Translations under genes and position numbers: made by a program
From: Liquidambar formosana
Lineage: Eukaryota; Streptophyta; Magnoliopsida; Saxifragales; Altingiaceae
Assembly (NCBI GenBank): GCA_039720395.1
Contig: CM077824.1
Coordinates: 32,762,759-32,826,758 of the forward strand
Length of the DNA stretch: 64,000 bases
Direction of reading: 5' to 3'
Shown: positions 44,220 through 56,440 of the stretch, piece after piece
How the letters are laid out: each line of letters starts with the position of its first letter
Position numbering within the stretch: the stretch's first letter is position 1
Notes under the pieces: generated by a model
Databases searched by the model: none
Seen by the model: only the letters and a program-made list of their open reading frames with translations
What the model was told of the DNA's origin: nothing

Positions 44220-46265
44220 ATGGTCGAGGAAAGAGCTAGCAACTGGGTTTTCAACCTTGAAGCCACTTTGAAAGCTATCATGGAAAAGCTTGACCACACT
44301 GCCCAGGTATCCGAAACTGCACTCAAGATGGCTCAAGACATTCAACAGAAGAACTCTGAACCTAAATCTAGGGCCCGTGCCACTGATAACAATTAAGGAT
44401 CCAATGATTCTGAATTTGCTGAGGAACCATTAGGAGAGGGGGGAGAACCACTAAAGACCAAGGAGGAGGAAACCAAAGCCACATCAAGAGAAAACTCAAC
44501 CGTACTGGCAAACAAAGTCGAACCCTTAGAATGAACTCTGAAGGGAATCCATAGATCTGATGATATGGTGGACATCCGTACTTTATCTTTGTTCCCAAAA
44601 GTTCGCATTCCGCTACAATTCAAGATGCCAGAATTAGAAAAATTCAATGGGATAGGCTGTCCTAAGACCCACCTCAAGATGTATGTGCAAGCTATGTACC
44701 CTCGAGGGGCGAACGATGAGTTATTGGCTCAAATGTTTCACGAGTCATTAGCGAGTTCCACCTTGAAATGGTTTTTGTCATTGGAGGAGAACAGAACCAA
44801 GACCTGAGAGGATGTATGCAATGCATTCACTGACCACTACAAGTATAACACCAAAGTGGATGTCACGCGAAGGGACTTGGAAACTACTAAGCAAGGGGTT
44901 AATGAGACTTTCTTCACCTTCATCACTAGGTGGAGGCAAAAAGCTTCCAAAATGACAGATAGACCGAATGAGGAAGATCAGATTCAGTTAGTGGTGAAGA
45001 ATTTGTTGCCCGTATATCACAAGCACCTCTTTGCTCACTACTTTCTGAACTTCAAGGCTCTCGTTGGGGCAGGCACACAGGTTGAAGATGCAATTGCTAA
45101 TGGAACAATCAAAACGGAGGAGGTCCAAAGGAGTCGAAGGACAAATTTTAAAGGAAAAACCAATGCTGAAGTCAATACCATAACCCAACCCGCTCGCCCT
45201 TTCTCCCTAAATGATTCCACTTCACCTCGCCAATTCACTGAACTCTACATACCACTCGAAAGAGTCTTTGAAAAGCTGAGAAGCCGTGACCTTTTGAAAC
45301 CCCTTGACCTAAGGCCTCCACCAAACCCATTACCCAATAACTACAATGAAAATGAGTATTGCAAGTTCCACCAAACTAAAGGCCATCCAACCAACCGTTG
45401 CTATCGCCTCCGCCATGAGATTCAAAATTTTCTCGACAAGCAAATCATTTCACCACCCACCACACCAAATCGCCTAAATGTCACTTGAAATCCGCTCCCT
45501 ACTCACAGTATACCTCCTCCCAACAACATTAATGCCCTCGAGCTTGGCTCGTCCCAATCCCGTCAACCTATAAGGCAATACACACCACTTCCCATGACCT
45601 TGACTCAAGTTTTCCACCAATGTTGCGATAAAAGCCTCATATTGCCACACCATCTAAAGCCAAGACCTTCGACTCCTCACCAATTCTACTTGTACTATCA
45701 TACACGCGGGTATGATATGGAGGATTGTGTCATGCTGAAAAAGGTGGTTCAAGACCTCATTGATCAAAAGGTTTTGATATTGCCAAAGAAGTCCATTCAG
45801 CAACAATTTAAAGAAAGGTTTGAGGCAGGAGATCCTAAAGTGGGTTTGTTGGGAGAGTCGTCCAGAAAGTTCGATTACTATGTATTCTACCCCGACCCCA
45901 CCCCCGATAAGCCTATAGTCCCCACAAGTTGGGATGAGTTACCAAATGAAGTTCAAATGGAAGAAATCGACATGATCTCATGGGATGATCTCATGAATGA
46001 CAGAGGTGAGATTAATGATATGTGGTTGAGCAATGATGAGGTGGACCACATAACCAGAGGGGGCCGCCATTTCAAACCTCCACACTTAGAATTTGACAAC
46101 CTGTTGGGAGAATTGGAAGGTAATTGCCACCTCGATTTGCAAGAAGAGGAAGATGAAGTGCTTAGACAATTAAAGAAGACTAATGTGAACATCACCATAT
46201 GGGGTTTACTCATGGGCTCTTACAAGCACAGGCAGACAATCTTGAAGTTACTTAACCAGATACAG
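44220..46265 (+). pseudogene. gag: gag of element 4 (multiple stops)
   Basis: Start ATG 44220-44222 (MVEE) matches the starts in elements 1 and 5. Stops include TAA 44394-44396, a TGA near 44531, TGA 44805-44807 (Trp in element 5) and a TGA at about 45486. Two CX2HX4HX4C knuckles lie near 45360 and 45685; the second is altered (FYLYYH, first Cys lost). The acidic C-terminal part and LRQLKKTN..ITIWGLLM block are intact. It is more decayed than elements 1 and 2. Confidence 0.85.
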
Positions 46266-47526
46266 GTTCCCATTGACACATCTCCAGAAATTTTGGTGAA
46301 CTTGGTGAACCCAACCTCAAAGAACTCAACCATTGTGTTCTCAGAAGAGGACCTACCTGAAAGTGGGCTTAGCCATTCGCAAGCCATGTACATCACTGTC
46401 GACACCATGGGAAAGAGAGTTCCAACAATCCTAATTAATAATGGTTCCGCTCTTAATGTGTGCCCTCTCAGGACTGCCACCATCTTGGGATTGGATCCTG
46501 CCAACTTCATGCCATCCGGGCAAACAGTAAAAGCTTATGATAACACCCGCAGAAAAGTGATTGGAGTGGTCACCTTACCACTGATTATGGGGCCTACAAA
46601 ATTTAGAGTAGAGTTCCAAGTGTTGGATGTCCCGTCATGCTTCAATCTATTATTGGGTCGGCCTTAGATTCACTCTGCAGGGGTTGTCCCTTCTTCATTG
46701 CACCAAAAAGTCAAGTTCCCTTATGAAAGAGCCATCGTCACACTTCAAGGTGACTATGACTTAAAGTTGTCAGGGGTACCCATTTGTGAGATCAAGCCCG
46801 AGCCCATTGGAGTACCATTGTCTGGGTTCGAGTATGTTCAGTGCATAGAAAGAGCCAGAATAGAGAGAGTTGATACCTCTCGACTTTTGCCCTCATGGCA
46901 ACTTACATGTTAGGAACATAATGAAGAAAATGAGTTTCTTCCCAAGCATGGGACTAGGATGCCGTCAGCAGGGCATACCGCTATCCATTCAGAGCCGCAT
47001 TGTCACTTATACCTTTGGTTTGGGGTATGAGCCTTCTAAGAAGGACCGTATGGAGATATTGCAAAGAAACAAAGAGAGGATCAAAGCAAAAGCAAAAGGA
47101 AGGGTGCCAGATATTAGAATCTCGCTATACAGACCTACTTTGAATGGCTACTTTGTTAAGGAGGGAGAGGATTTTCTGTTCTGTGGATTCCCCGAACCGT
47201 CCATTGACAAAGCAACCAAGGCAAGAGCTCCAAGGTTCAAGATATTCTTCACTGAGTGGTATCCAATCACTGCTACAATCGTTGATGATGAAGCAATTAA
47301 TGATGACTATTGGGAAGAGAAGAGCGAGGATTGGGCAGAACAGATGGATTCGAAAGCCATGGTTACAATGTTTCAAGATATGGTTTTTGCTTCGGAGGAT
47401 TCAGATTTTGAGTGTTCTTCAATTCAATATGCAACCATGCCACTCCTTAATTGGTATCTTAAACAGGGTGCCATTACAGAAATTCTTGAGGGCGAGGATC
47501 TTGACCTACCTAATAGTGGCTTGTAG
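46266..47526 (+). pseudogene. pro: Protease and G-patch region, element 4
   Basis: Active-site motif LINNGSALNVCP: the catalytic Asp of D-N-G-S is Asn here. TAG near 46665 replaces a Trp, and a frameshift lies near 46860-46870. G-patch KKMSFFPSMGLGCRQQG (from about 46921), then FGLGYEP. It ends DLPNSGL with TAG 47524-47526, which overlaps the predicted intron donor. Confidence 0.85.
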
Positions 47527-47692
47527 GTTCATTTAGTAGTACTATCTAGTTGTTCTTTCCAAATAAAAATGTGTCCGCCTAGCCCACCTTGTGGAGTTAG
47601 GAGTCGTTTCCTAGTTGTGGCACATATGTTTTCTTTTCTTTGTCTTTGTTAGTTCAGTTAATAAAGTATATGTCTCTTTTCATTACTTGCAG
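47523..47692 (+). other. Predicted intron between protease and RT, element 4
   Basis: Donor GTAGGT, acceptor TTGCAG, 170 nt. AATAAA at 47562-47567, then GTGTCCGCCTA and CCAC/GTGG. Same phase as 6238-6416. Confidence 0.72.
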
Positions 47693-47719
47693 TGTTTCCT
47701 TTCTCTCTTCTATGGATAT
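47693..47719 (+). pseudogene. pol: First codons of RT, element 4 (cut by an LTR)
   Basis: Matches 6417-6443 (TTTC..TTTCTCTCTTCTATGGATATT) and stops at the LTR boundary. Confidence 0.8.
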
Positions 47720-48647
47720 TGTCACACCCCATTTTTGTCACCTTAACTAGGACACATCATTTCATGTAGGATTTTGAGTTCTTTTCGAGTCTAGTTTTTT
47801 GCATTGAGTTTCTATGGCATTGAATATCATGTGTATGAATTTTGAAGTGATTTGAAGTTCATTTCGATAGTCATTAAGAATTTTTGCGACTTTAAGGGCA
47901 TAATCGTCTTTTAAGTCGTATATTTTCCATTTGACTTTGGAATGAATCCCGAGTCATTCCCTCGACTTCATATGAGTACATAGAGTCTATATATAGGTTC
48001 AATTTCATGAACTAATGGTTTAAGATCAATTCGGCTCATAACGGTTCGGGTTAGCTAAAAGACCCTTTCTTAGTTTGCACAAATTGACTTACAAGACCCA
48101 CTTAATTTTCTCTCATTTAACTTCAATTAGGCTTTATTTATATCCTAGATATGTTTAAAAGGATCGAATTTCGATTGGGAAAGCATTTGGTTCGACCTTA
48201 TGTACAAACCTAAACTTAGCGATGGTGAGGCACCATGGTTAACCACCTTTGTAAAACCTAACCATGCACCCATGGTTAAGGATTTTTGTCCTAAAATGTC
48301 TAAAAATGTGTTCCCCTTCGAAACAGGGTCGTTTTGGCTTTTATTTCATCAAAATCGAACTTAATTTGACCCTTGAAAGACTCCTGAAGCGATTAGAAGT
48401 CAAAACCGGAGCGGAATGGAGGGACCCTCAGGTAACCATCCAGGGCTAGATGGTCACCTGAGGAGTCCGTCTTTAAGTGGGTTTCTGACTCCTCTTTCCC
48501 TCTTTTAACGGTTTCCTCTGCCCTTGCAACTTGTTTCCCCCTAGGATTGTGTAAATTTGAGTTGTTTGAGCACTAAGAGAGTCTCTAATAGCCCTAGGAT
48601 CATTATTTAATGAATTAATCTTAGCCATTGGTTTAGGAGGTCAGTTC
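47720..48647 (+). repeat. Partial LTR (subfamily C), inserted in element 4
   Basis: Starts TGTCACACCCC; the first about 930 bp are present and the rest is cut off by the LTR at 48648, just before the expected TATA box. Diverged from subfamilies A and B. It contains a short palindromic cassette (48422-48467). The downstream half should lie beyond the window. Confidence 0.8.
48422..48467. promoter_or_regulatory. Minimal palindromic cassette in LTR C
   Basis: Arms CCTCAGGTAACCATC and GATGGTCACCTGAGG, with a short spacer and no GGCGGC or ACCGGT core. The outer GGT(A/G)ACC...GGTCACC words match the other cassettes. Confidence 0.65.
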
Positions 48648-49357
48648 TGTCACACCCCATTTTTGTACCACCTTACTAGGGCTCATCATTTCATGCATAT
48701 TTTTGTTTTGTTTTTTAGTCTAGTCACTTGCATTAGTTTTCTAGAGTCACAAGGACAATGGATATGAATTTTGGTTCAAATTGGAGTTGATCTTGAGGGA
48801 GAATAAGAGCTTTTGTGACTTGAGGGGCATAATCATCTTTTAAGTCCCAAACTTTTCATTTGACCTTGGAATGATCTACAAATTGTCAATTGGAGTTCAT
48901 ATGGATGCATATGAGGTATTTCTAGGTTCAATTTGGTAAGTCAATGGCTCGGGATTAAAATGGCTCGATGTAGTTCAAGTTGGTTAATTGACCCTTCCTT
49001 GGGTTAGCTCTAATTGACTCACAATTATCAACCAAATCTTTTCAAATTGACTTTCATTAGTCATCATTTTACCCCCAAAAGTATTTTATGAAGTTCAAAT
49101 TTGATATGGAAAGTGTTTGGTTTGACCCTATGTGCATGCCTATGCTTAGCAAAGGTAGAGCATAGTGGTTAACCGCCTTGTTCAAACCTAACCATGCCCC
49201 CATGGTTAGTGTTTTTCACCCCAAAATGTTCAAAAACATATTCCTCATCAAAACACGGTTGTTTTGGCTTTTGTTTCATCAAAATTGGAGTTAATTTGCC
49301 CCATGAAACACTTCTAGAAGGGAAGGGAAGCAAAATAGGAGAAAAATCAGAAGTGGG

Positions 49358-49437
49358 CTTGGGTGACCACCCAAGCCTGGGCGGCTAGCCGCCTGGGCCT
49401 AGGTGGCTAGCCGCCCAGCCTTGGGTGGTCACCCGAG
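49358..49437. promoter_or_regulatory. 80-bp palindromic cassette in LTR B, GGCGGC type
   Basis: CTTGGGTGACCACCCAAG, core GGCGGCTAGCCGCC, a second core GTGGCTAGCCGCC, and GGTGGTCACCCGAG. It is 199 bp upstream of the TATA box. Confidence 0.82.
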
Positions 49438-49635
49438 ACCACTTTCCTATTTGCACCATGATTCCTTGCTGAGGCGGACTCTTGCCTATTTTGACGTACA
49501 AGGGCTCTTTTGGACGAGTTTCCTTCTAATTTTTGGTAACTTCTGAGTTACTTAAGCCCCAAGGGGGTCTCTAATAACCCTTGGATTAATTTTTAAGGTT
49601 TTAATCCTAGCCATTGGTTAATCCTAATGAAACTC

Positions 49636-49643
49636 TATAAATA
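49636..49643 (+). promoter_or_regulatory. TATA box of LTR B
   Basis: TATAAATA followed by CCCCTTATGCTTCAGCA, as in LTR A. Confidence 0.75.
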
Positions 49644-50836
49644 CCCCTTATGCTTCAGCACAAGGGGAGCCACTTTATGCCTAAAAACCTAAGTGTTAGA
49701 GAGAGAATAAGAAAGAGGGACTTGAAGGAGAGCTGGAGTTCTTGCTGTAGCCTTGGAGAACATTGGTTCAAGTCATCCATAAGAGGAAGAGAGAGTCTCT
49801 ACAGCAGCAAGGAAGCCTCTTCCTAAGGTATGCCTTACTTCTTCTTATGCTGAATATGGGTTTTTATGTAGGATAGGCCTATTGCATGTTAAAGGTAGCT
49901 TTTTTATCATGTATTAACACTCTAGCTAGTTAATATACATGGAATATCTACTGTTTATCATAATTTTAGCATGCTTTAGGGCTGTCCTTTAGGTTTTTTA
50001 AGCATAGGTTTGATTCTTGTGCTCCTGTTGTCCTTATGCTAGGATTAGTGTGATTGCATGTTAGTCTTAGGGTTCTTATAATGTTTTATTGCTTTAGTTA
50101 GTTAATATGCATGATTTAGGTTCTGTTTAGGTTTATTTTAGTATGTGTGAAGTTGGTTTTGTATGTTTTTGAGCATATTTGTGAGTTTAGGGTTTTAGAG
50201 TCCTTGTTTTGTGTTAGTTTTCATACAGCATGTTAAAGTAGGTCTTTTCATTGGTTTTTCTTCATGTTTGCTGTATATGTTTTTTCATATGGAGAATATG
50301 ATATTTTTGCATGCATGTTAGTTTGTTTTAGGGTTTATATGCATAATATGGTTCTAGGATTGTGTTAGGGCTTATGAAAGTTTGCTGTTTTTGCTGTTAG
50401 CATGCTTAGTAGATGATTTTAGGCCATAATACTATTCTGTCCAGATTTGCATGTTAGTATTTTTGCATGGTTTTGAGCACGTATAAGGGTGCAAATAGGT
50501 GTGGTAATTGTCCTATGGCAAATAGGGCTGCCAATGCTTGAAATGGCTAATGCTTGGAGCTATTGCGCTCAGGTAAGTGGGTATGAAGGTGCCCCAATTC
50601 ACTTTTCTCCCTTAACTCTTTCCCTTCTCCCTCTCTAGGGTTAATTTTTAATACAAGTCTATGGTTTAAATCAAGGGTTTCCTTAACCAACAAAATTCTA
50701 GTTTTTATTAAAGTTTCCATTTTGTGAAGTTCTTTCTAAAATCAAACTTTCTATCAAATTCAACTCTTTTGATCAAATAAGGAAACCTAGGGTTTTAACC
50801 ATAGGTTTGTATTAAGTCTCAACCCTACTTCTAATC

Positions 50837-50930
50837 GAACAACGTGGACTTTAATCCATGTATTTCGTTGCATGGTACGTAGGCGCTCTTCGTGAGGCTC
50901 AAGTCTATTCTAGGATCCAAGCATCCTAGG
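50837..50930 (+). other. Conserved LTR hairpin block, LTR B
   Basis: GAACAACGTGGACTTTAATC, CCATG/CATGG stem, TACGTAGGCGCTC, then CTAGGAT/ATCCTAG. Confidence 0.6.
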
Positions 50931-51367
50931 CTTCTTTTTGTTTTGTTTTGTTTTTCTTTATTTTCTGTTTTTATGTGTTTATTATGCATGGATGGATGAC
51001 TGAAATATACGATATGCATGCTATCTTGTGATGATATACTTGCTGATTTTTGTATGGAAAGATCTTGATTTAGCCCAAATGAACTGAGAGACTGAAAGGG
51101 TGACATGGGTGCCTATAGGCTTTGCCTAGAACCTTCCCATGTCATAACTTAGCCTCCGAATCCCCGATTTTTTTTTGGTTTCCAAAAGATTGGTTTTTGC
51201 CTTTCCTTTTTTATGGAGTCATTCAAATTATTTTCTTAAAACAAATTCATTTTTTTTAGGGTTTTCCTTGTTTCCTTTAAAAAATAAGGTGGCGACTCCT
51301 TTTTTGTTTTCAAAACCCAATCTCTCTTTTCAATCCCTCGTGGGCCCAATTTCTGGGGTTCACAATT

Positions 51368-51385
51368 TGGCGACTCCACTGGGGA
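51368..51385 (+). other. Primer-binding site, element 5
   Basis: TGGCGACTCCACTGGGGA, three bases after the LTR end. Confidence 0.78.
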
Positions 51386-52238
51386 TTTGTGGGCTAGACT
51401 CTATAAAGTTTAATTGGGCTAAGTTAATTTCTCATGTTTAATTAAAATCAATTACATTGCATCCGCTTGATTGTGTGCTTTCATTTATTGTATTGTGTGC
51501 GCAAACTCTTGCATGCTAGGATCAATGTCCCTCGATGTATCCTTGCCAACGATGGGCCTAGTTTCAACCTTGGTTTTCCTAATTCCAAGTGTTGGGGCGA
51601 AAGCTATCAACCTCTCTTGCCAAGTACCTTTGGGCTTGCCCTTGGGTATATTAAATGAGTTAATCACGTACTGCTGGACCCACGCGGCGTTCCTGATGCC
51701 ACATGTGGTTAGGTATAAGGATTGCTCAAGCAAGTGAAGGACCCCAGCCTATCCTATTTTAGTTCATGTAGTGGGCCTTGTAGGACACTATGGTCTCACC
51801 TTTATGCACCCACAATTGTTTGTAATGATGCTATGCCGTGTTTGTGGTGTGAGGCTTTATATCTTATGCCCTTAATACAGACCTTTAAACCCTAACCTTC
51901 GTTAAGGCCATGGGTTAGGAGGAATAAATTAAGGAAGTAGGATGTAAAGCTATGTTTGTGATGTGCTAGTCCTAGGGGAATAATTAAACCTAATTGAAGG
52001 ACTCTATACCCTATTCTTTTAAACATACCCTTAATCCATGACCCTTGTAAAGGTAATTGGATAAAAGGAATGAATTAATTGAACATGGTGTAGAGACCGA
52101 GTTCATTAAGGAAAATATGGAGGTTTAGGACAAGTCCTTAGGCTAAAGGTTAAAAAATTTTTATCCATAGACGTGCTGGCTTGGATCCGCAATCTGCAAG
52201 GGCGTCTAGTGAGTGTTGAATCTACCCATCAGACAGAC
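51386..52238 (+). other. Untranslated leader, element 5
   Basis: Aligns with 2016-2741 (minus). An antisense open frame at 51485-51733 matches one at 2405-2611, but the copy at 43560-43830 is full of stops, so I treat it as noncoding. Confidence 0.55.
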
Positions 52239-52669
52239 ATGGCCGACGAAAGAACTAGTGAGGGGCACTTTGACCTTGAGGCTTGCCTGAAAGCCATCAT
52301 GGCCAAGCTTGACCATACCGCCGAGACATCTGATACCGCATTGAAAATGGCTCAAGAGAACCAACAGAAGATAGCGGATCTTGAACAAAATGGCTCTAAG
52401 GCCCATTCCTCGGGTATACCTCATGGGGCTGGCACCGAAGAGGGACCTCAATCCAATGAGAACACCAAGACAAGGGGGGAAAGTAGCTCGAAACCTGAGG
52501 TCACCAACCTAGAAGGGGAAGCCAAGGGGAAAGGTTCTAGCAGTGATTCCGTGTTAGCTAGCAAGGTAGAAGCATTGGAGAGAACTATAAAAGGGATTCG
52601 TAGGGCCGATGACATGGTCGATGTGAGGACTTTATCTCTGTTCCCAACGGCTCGTATTCCATTGCAATT
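52239..52669 (+). pseudogene. gag: gag of element 5, N-terminal part
   Basis: Starts MADERTSEGHFDLEACLKAI and stays open to the copia insertion within ARIPLQFK. A conserved non-ATG extension (LAWIRNLQGRLV) precedes the ATG. It continues at 62370. Confidence 0.85.
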
Positions 52670-52674
52670 CAAGA

Positions 52675-54333
52675 TGTTAGGATTATGCCCTAGAGCCAAT
52701 TATAGAGATGATTGTTTAGGGATTAGGAACAATCATTTGATTTCATTTATGTATGTCACATTTATTATTGATTTAATAAAAGGGCTTATTCTATTATGTT
52801 TATATGCATCATTTATATTTACATAATATGTCCATGGAGTTAGAGTTGAGAATATGGAATTACAAAGAGTTGTAATTTTGAGACTATAGATATATCTCTG
52901 TACTAAACTCCTAAAGCATTCCTAGTTGAAGGTTCACTATGATGGACAGTAATGAACCATAGGACTAGCACTTGTTAGGTTGACTCTATAGGAGGATAGC
53001 TAGTCTCAAGCTATTTGTGTGGAGACACTACAACCAACAAGTGGGTGCCTATTGCGAGAATAGGTACACTGAATGTGATCAAAGATATGAGATAAACTGA
53101 ATGGAGTTTTATCCTGCCTGTCAATCAGTTTCTCATTGTTATAGTGGTACAAGTAATCCTTAGACCTGAGACACCATAGTTGCCTTATGCATGTAGCTTT
53201 AGAAGTTTGATAACACTAAGTGCAGATCCTATTCAGGGGTCTGCAAAGGTGTTCATTGGCCCTACTGCTATGTGTATGAAGGCATGTGAGTGATCAACAA
53301 GGGATCCATCACTCTCAGGAAAAAGAGAGAGAATGTCTCATATAGCATTCATAATATAACTCATTAAATCCATGGCCATGGTAGGATGAATATGAAAAGA
53401 ATTTCATGAGTTCATCAATGAGTTGATATCTATGAATGAGTATAAAGTAATTGAATTAGGGACTTGACAGACTTCCATGTCCTATTAGTTCAATTGGAGA
53501 CATTGTGTTGAAGGAAGGATGCAATTGTAACCTATAAACTATAACAGAAGGGTTCTTTGTAAATGACTATTCACCTCATTAAGGACCACACCATGAGCCA
53601 TATGCTAGGTGTTACTCATGGTTAGTAGAAGCCCTAATTGATATAAGTGAGTTATAATCAATTAGGGAATTGGAAGGAGTTCCAATTAGACCCTAAATGG
53701 AAAGAGTTCCATTGTGCACACCTTGTGCTATTCCTACTACTTAATGATGTGAACCCAATGGGTCACACACTGATCATGCAAGAAGGGCTTTAAAGTCTAT
53801 GAGAGAAAGGGTTTTAGTGAATAAAGAATAGTTCTTTATGGGCCTATTTGTATTTGATACAAATAATAGGGGTTAATGTGCAATTAAGAGTAATTACACA
53901 TAACCCTATTAGGGTTTCTTCCCCATGGCCAGCCCCCTTTAGTGGGCTGCCTATATAAGTCACACTTATGTGTGACATGGCATAAGAGGCTTGCACAATA
54001 AACCCTAGCCGTCCAGCCCCTTGGAGGCTCTCTTCTCTCTCTCTCTCTTCTCCACCTCTAGCAACAACAAGGAAGAAGAAAGAAAGGACTTGAAGCTCTA
54101 GCTAGGTGTGGATACCGTTGGAGGCAGCACACTTGGGCTGCTCATTCACCGCTGTCCGGAATCAAAGCTTGGAGCAAAAAGGAGAAGACAAAAATTCTGT
54201 AAGTGTTCTAACCCTCTTTGTAGTTAGGGTTTGATTTTGTGTTATGCATAGTTAGATTCATGGGATTGGGAATCGTAGGAAAAATTTTTTATATTCCGCA
54301 CTTCTATTTTTCCCTCTTGTTCGATTCCCGACA
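52675..54333 (+). repeat. 5' LTR of the copia element
   Basis: TGTTAGGATT...ATTCCCGACA, 1659 bp. TATA-like TATATAAG at 53952-53959. A CT microsatellite near 54030. Confidence 0.95.
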
Positions 54334-54334
54334 G

Positions 54335-54346
54335 TGGTATCAGAGC
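54335..54346 (+). other. Primer-binding site of the copia element
   Basis: TGGTATCAGAGC, the standard initiator tRNA-Met primer site of plant copia elements, one base after the LTR. Confidence 0.95.
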
Positions 54347-55739
54347 CATGATTATGCATAATACAAAATACATATGGGCTGCTAATTATGGTGTAGTTGA
54401 ATGATTCAAAAATCTGGAAAATTTTTCTGCATAATTGGTTTTCCTCCATGGCTGAACCTAGGGTTTGGAACCCTAGGTCAATTCTCTTCTACTCCTCTTC
54501 TAATTGATGGTTAAGTGTATCCATGGATGCAATAGGTTGCATAGGGTTTGAGTTTGGAGAAGAAGAATAAGGAAACTAGGGTTTTATAAAACTGTTATGA
54601 ACAGTTTTCATGGTTGCCATGAAAAACCGTCATCTTGTTTTGCCTGCCGCATTCAGAGTTCTTCTCCAAAATTTTCGAGCCATATATGGTTAGAAAGCTC
54701 TTTGAATAAGCTTTCCAACCCAACAAACGGTGCGTCAATCCGAGTTCTGTAGTGAAAGTTATGAATTTTTTACTACAGGCTGTCTGGAAAGACAGTTTTG
54801 CTCGGGAATGATGCAATAGCCACAACTTTGAGTTATTGATGGAGATCAAAGGCATGGCAATGGTTGCCACCACTTGGCTTATGTTCTAGACATGGTAGGG
54901 AAAGGTTCCCAAGCATTTAGATGCATCATAATTGGATTAAGATGCTAGAACAGAAGGAAGAAGGAGAAGAACACCATGGAGGCTGAATCTGGGTTTTAGA
55001 ACCCTAAGGTTCTTGCAATTAATTCTAATTAAAGCTGCTGTATTTATGATGGAAGATCATTGTAGGATCATTATATATCATGTGTATATGATTTTCTTTA
55101 AGTTTCAAAAAGGTTTTGATGGAAAAAGATTCAAAAAGTTTGAAAATTTTTCATGAACAGCATAGCAGATTTTCTCTGCAGAAAAGTCATCAATGGAGTT
55201 TTGATTAGAACTTGAGTTAGGGAACTCCAAATTTCATGAAACCAATTGCATTAGTTTCCTAAGACATGTAGCATACTGGGAAAATTCGTTTGGTGCCTAA
55301 TTCATTCATCTTGCTAGTTTTAAATCAATTTCTGACCATGGACAGTATGCTGTCAAATTCTGGGCAGCCTACTGTTGTTTTAATTGTTTAGAACACTTGG
55401 TGATGATTTGATCATCCAAACCTCTTCTATTAGCTTAGTATTTCATGTAGGGACATGATACAAAAGCTGGTTTCAATGGAGGAGTCGAATTGATAAGGAT
55501 TTAGAAGCTATTGTGACTGTCAAGGTCTGCAACAATGGCTCCAGCAATGGGTTTTGGAAACCCTGATTGTTCTTGATGATGGCAGCCACTTCCACCACTT
55601 CTCACGTGTCCAGAGGCTTGTCCCACACCCTAGGATGTTCTCCCATGACTGGCCATGGCCTCCCACAGTCGTTGGTGGCCATGGCAGCCTAGCCAAGCTC
55701 AGGCAGCTCCCTCGTAGTGACGGCTGCATAGAGTTAAGG
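54347..55739 (+). other. Copia leader and gag-region remnant
   Basis: No open frame recognised. AT-rich, with gene-like but short frames around 55554-55751 that match nothing I know. Confidence 0.5.
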
Positions 55740-56440
55740 ATGAAACCCTAATTTTGAGTTAATGATGAAACCCTAATTTCATTATGGCATTAATTAAAAC
55801 CCTAATTGGAATATTAATTACCTTCATTAAGAGTTAATGATTGGTCATTAAATGACCAATCATGGTTATTGATTGTTAGGGCATAATTAATACCATTAAT
55901 GATGTCTAGGGTTAGGGTTTTGGAAACCCTAATTAGTGTAATTAATTAAGGGTAATTAATACCCTATTTGGCATTAATTAAACCCTAATCCCTTTTATTA
56001 AATACCATATGAACCTAGGGTTTTAATGATTGGACATTAAATGACCAATCATAAGGCATTTAATGATTAGGGCTTGCATTTAGGGTTTAGGGTTATGCAT
56101 TTAGGGTTTAGGGTTTTAGGAAACCCTAATACACTAATTCATCATTTTAATGATTTTATTTAATTCCTATATTAATTATTTAATTAATATTGATTAATTT
56201 TATAATGTTTTAAATGGTTTAAAACACAATTAGGGATTAAATTAAAATCTGGAAATTCTTAATTAAATGAAATTGTTTTGTTTAATTAAGGAAACCCTAA
56301 TATTGGATATTAGAGTTATTTTAGGAAACTTTACATGTTTTAAATTAATTTGATTAATTGAAACTGTAATGTCTTAAATGTTAAGACTTTATTTAATTCT
56401 GGATATTTTTGTTAAAACCTAATAAGATTAGGATGCATTA
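55740..56440 (+). repeat. AACCCTAAT/ATTAAT-rich low-complexity region
   Basis: Dozens of AAACCCTAAT, ATTAAT and TTTAGGG words. Around 56077-56125 there are two TTTAGGGTTTAGGG pairs, the plant telomere unit, but no long uninterrupted array. Confidence 0.75.

Larger units (their letters stand above)
43465..47719 (+). mobile_element. Element 4: Tat-type retrotransposon, 5' internal part
   Basis: Follows LTR D with a primer-binding site, leader, gag, protease, G-patch, intron and the first codons of RT. It is then cut by an LTR at 47720. The likely duplication made by that insertion is GATAT (47715-47719). The remaining pol must lie to the right of the window, beyond the nested insertions. Confidence 0.85.
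48648..51364 (+). repeat. 5' LTR of element 5 (subfamily B, 2717 bp)
   Basis: TGTCACACCCC to GGGGTTCACA, followed by a primer site. It matches the solo LTR at 8119-10898. Likely target duplication on the left AGTTC (48643-48647). It contains the cassette 49358-49437, TATA box 49636-49643 and hairpin block 50837-50930. Confidence 0.92.

Noticed and set aside
54595..54873. Minus-strand frame in the copia leader
   Set aside because: Antisense to a decayed interior, no homologue or domain recognised.
56077..56125. Interstitial telomere array
   Set aside because: Only short interrupted TTTAGGG pairs within a low-complexity block.
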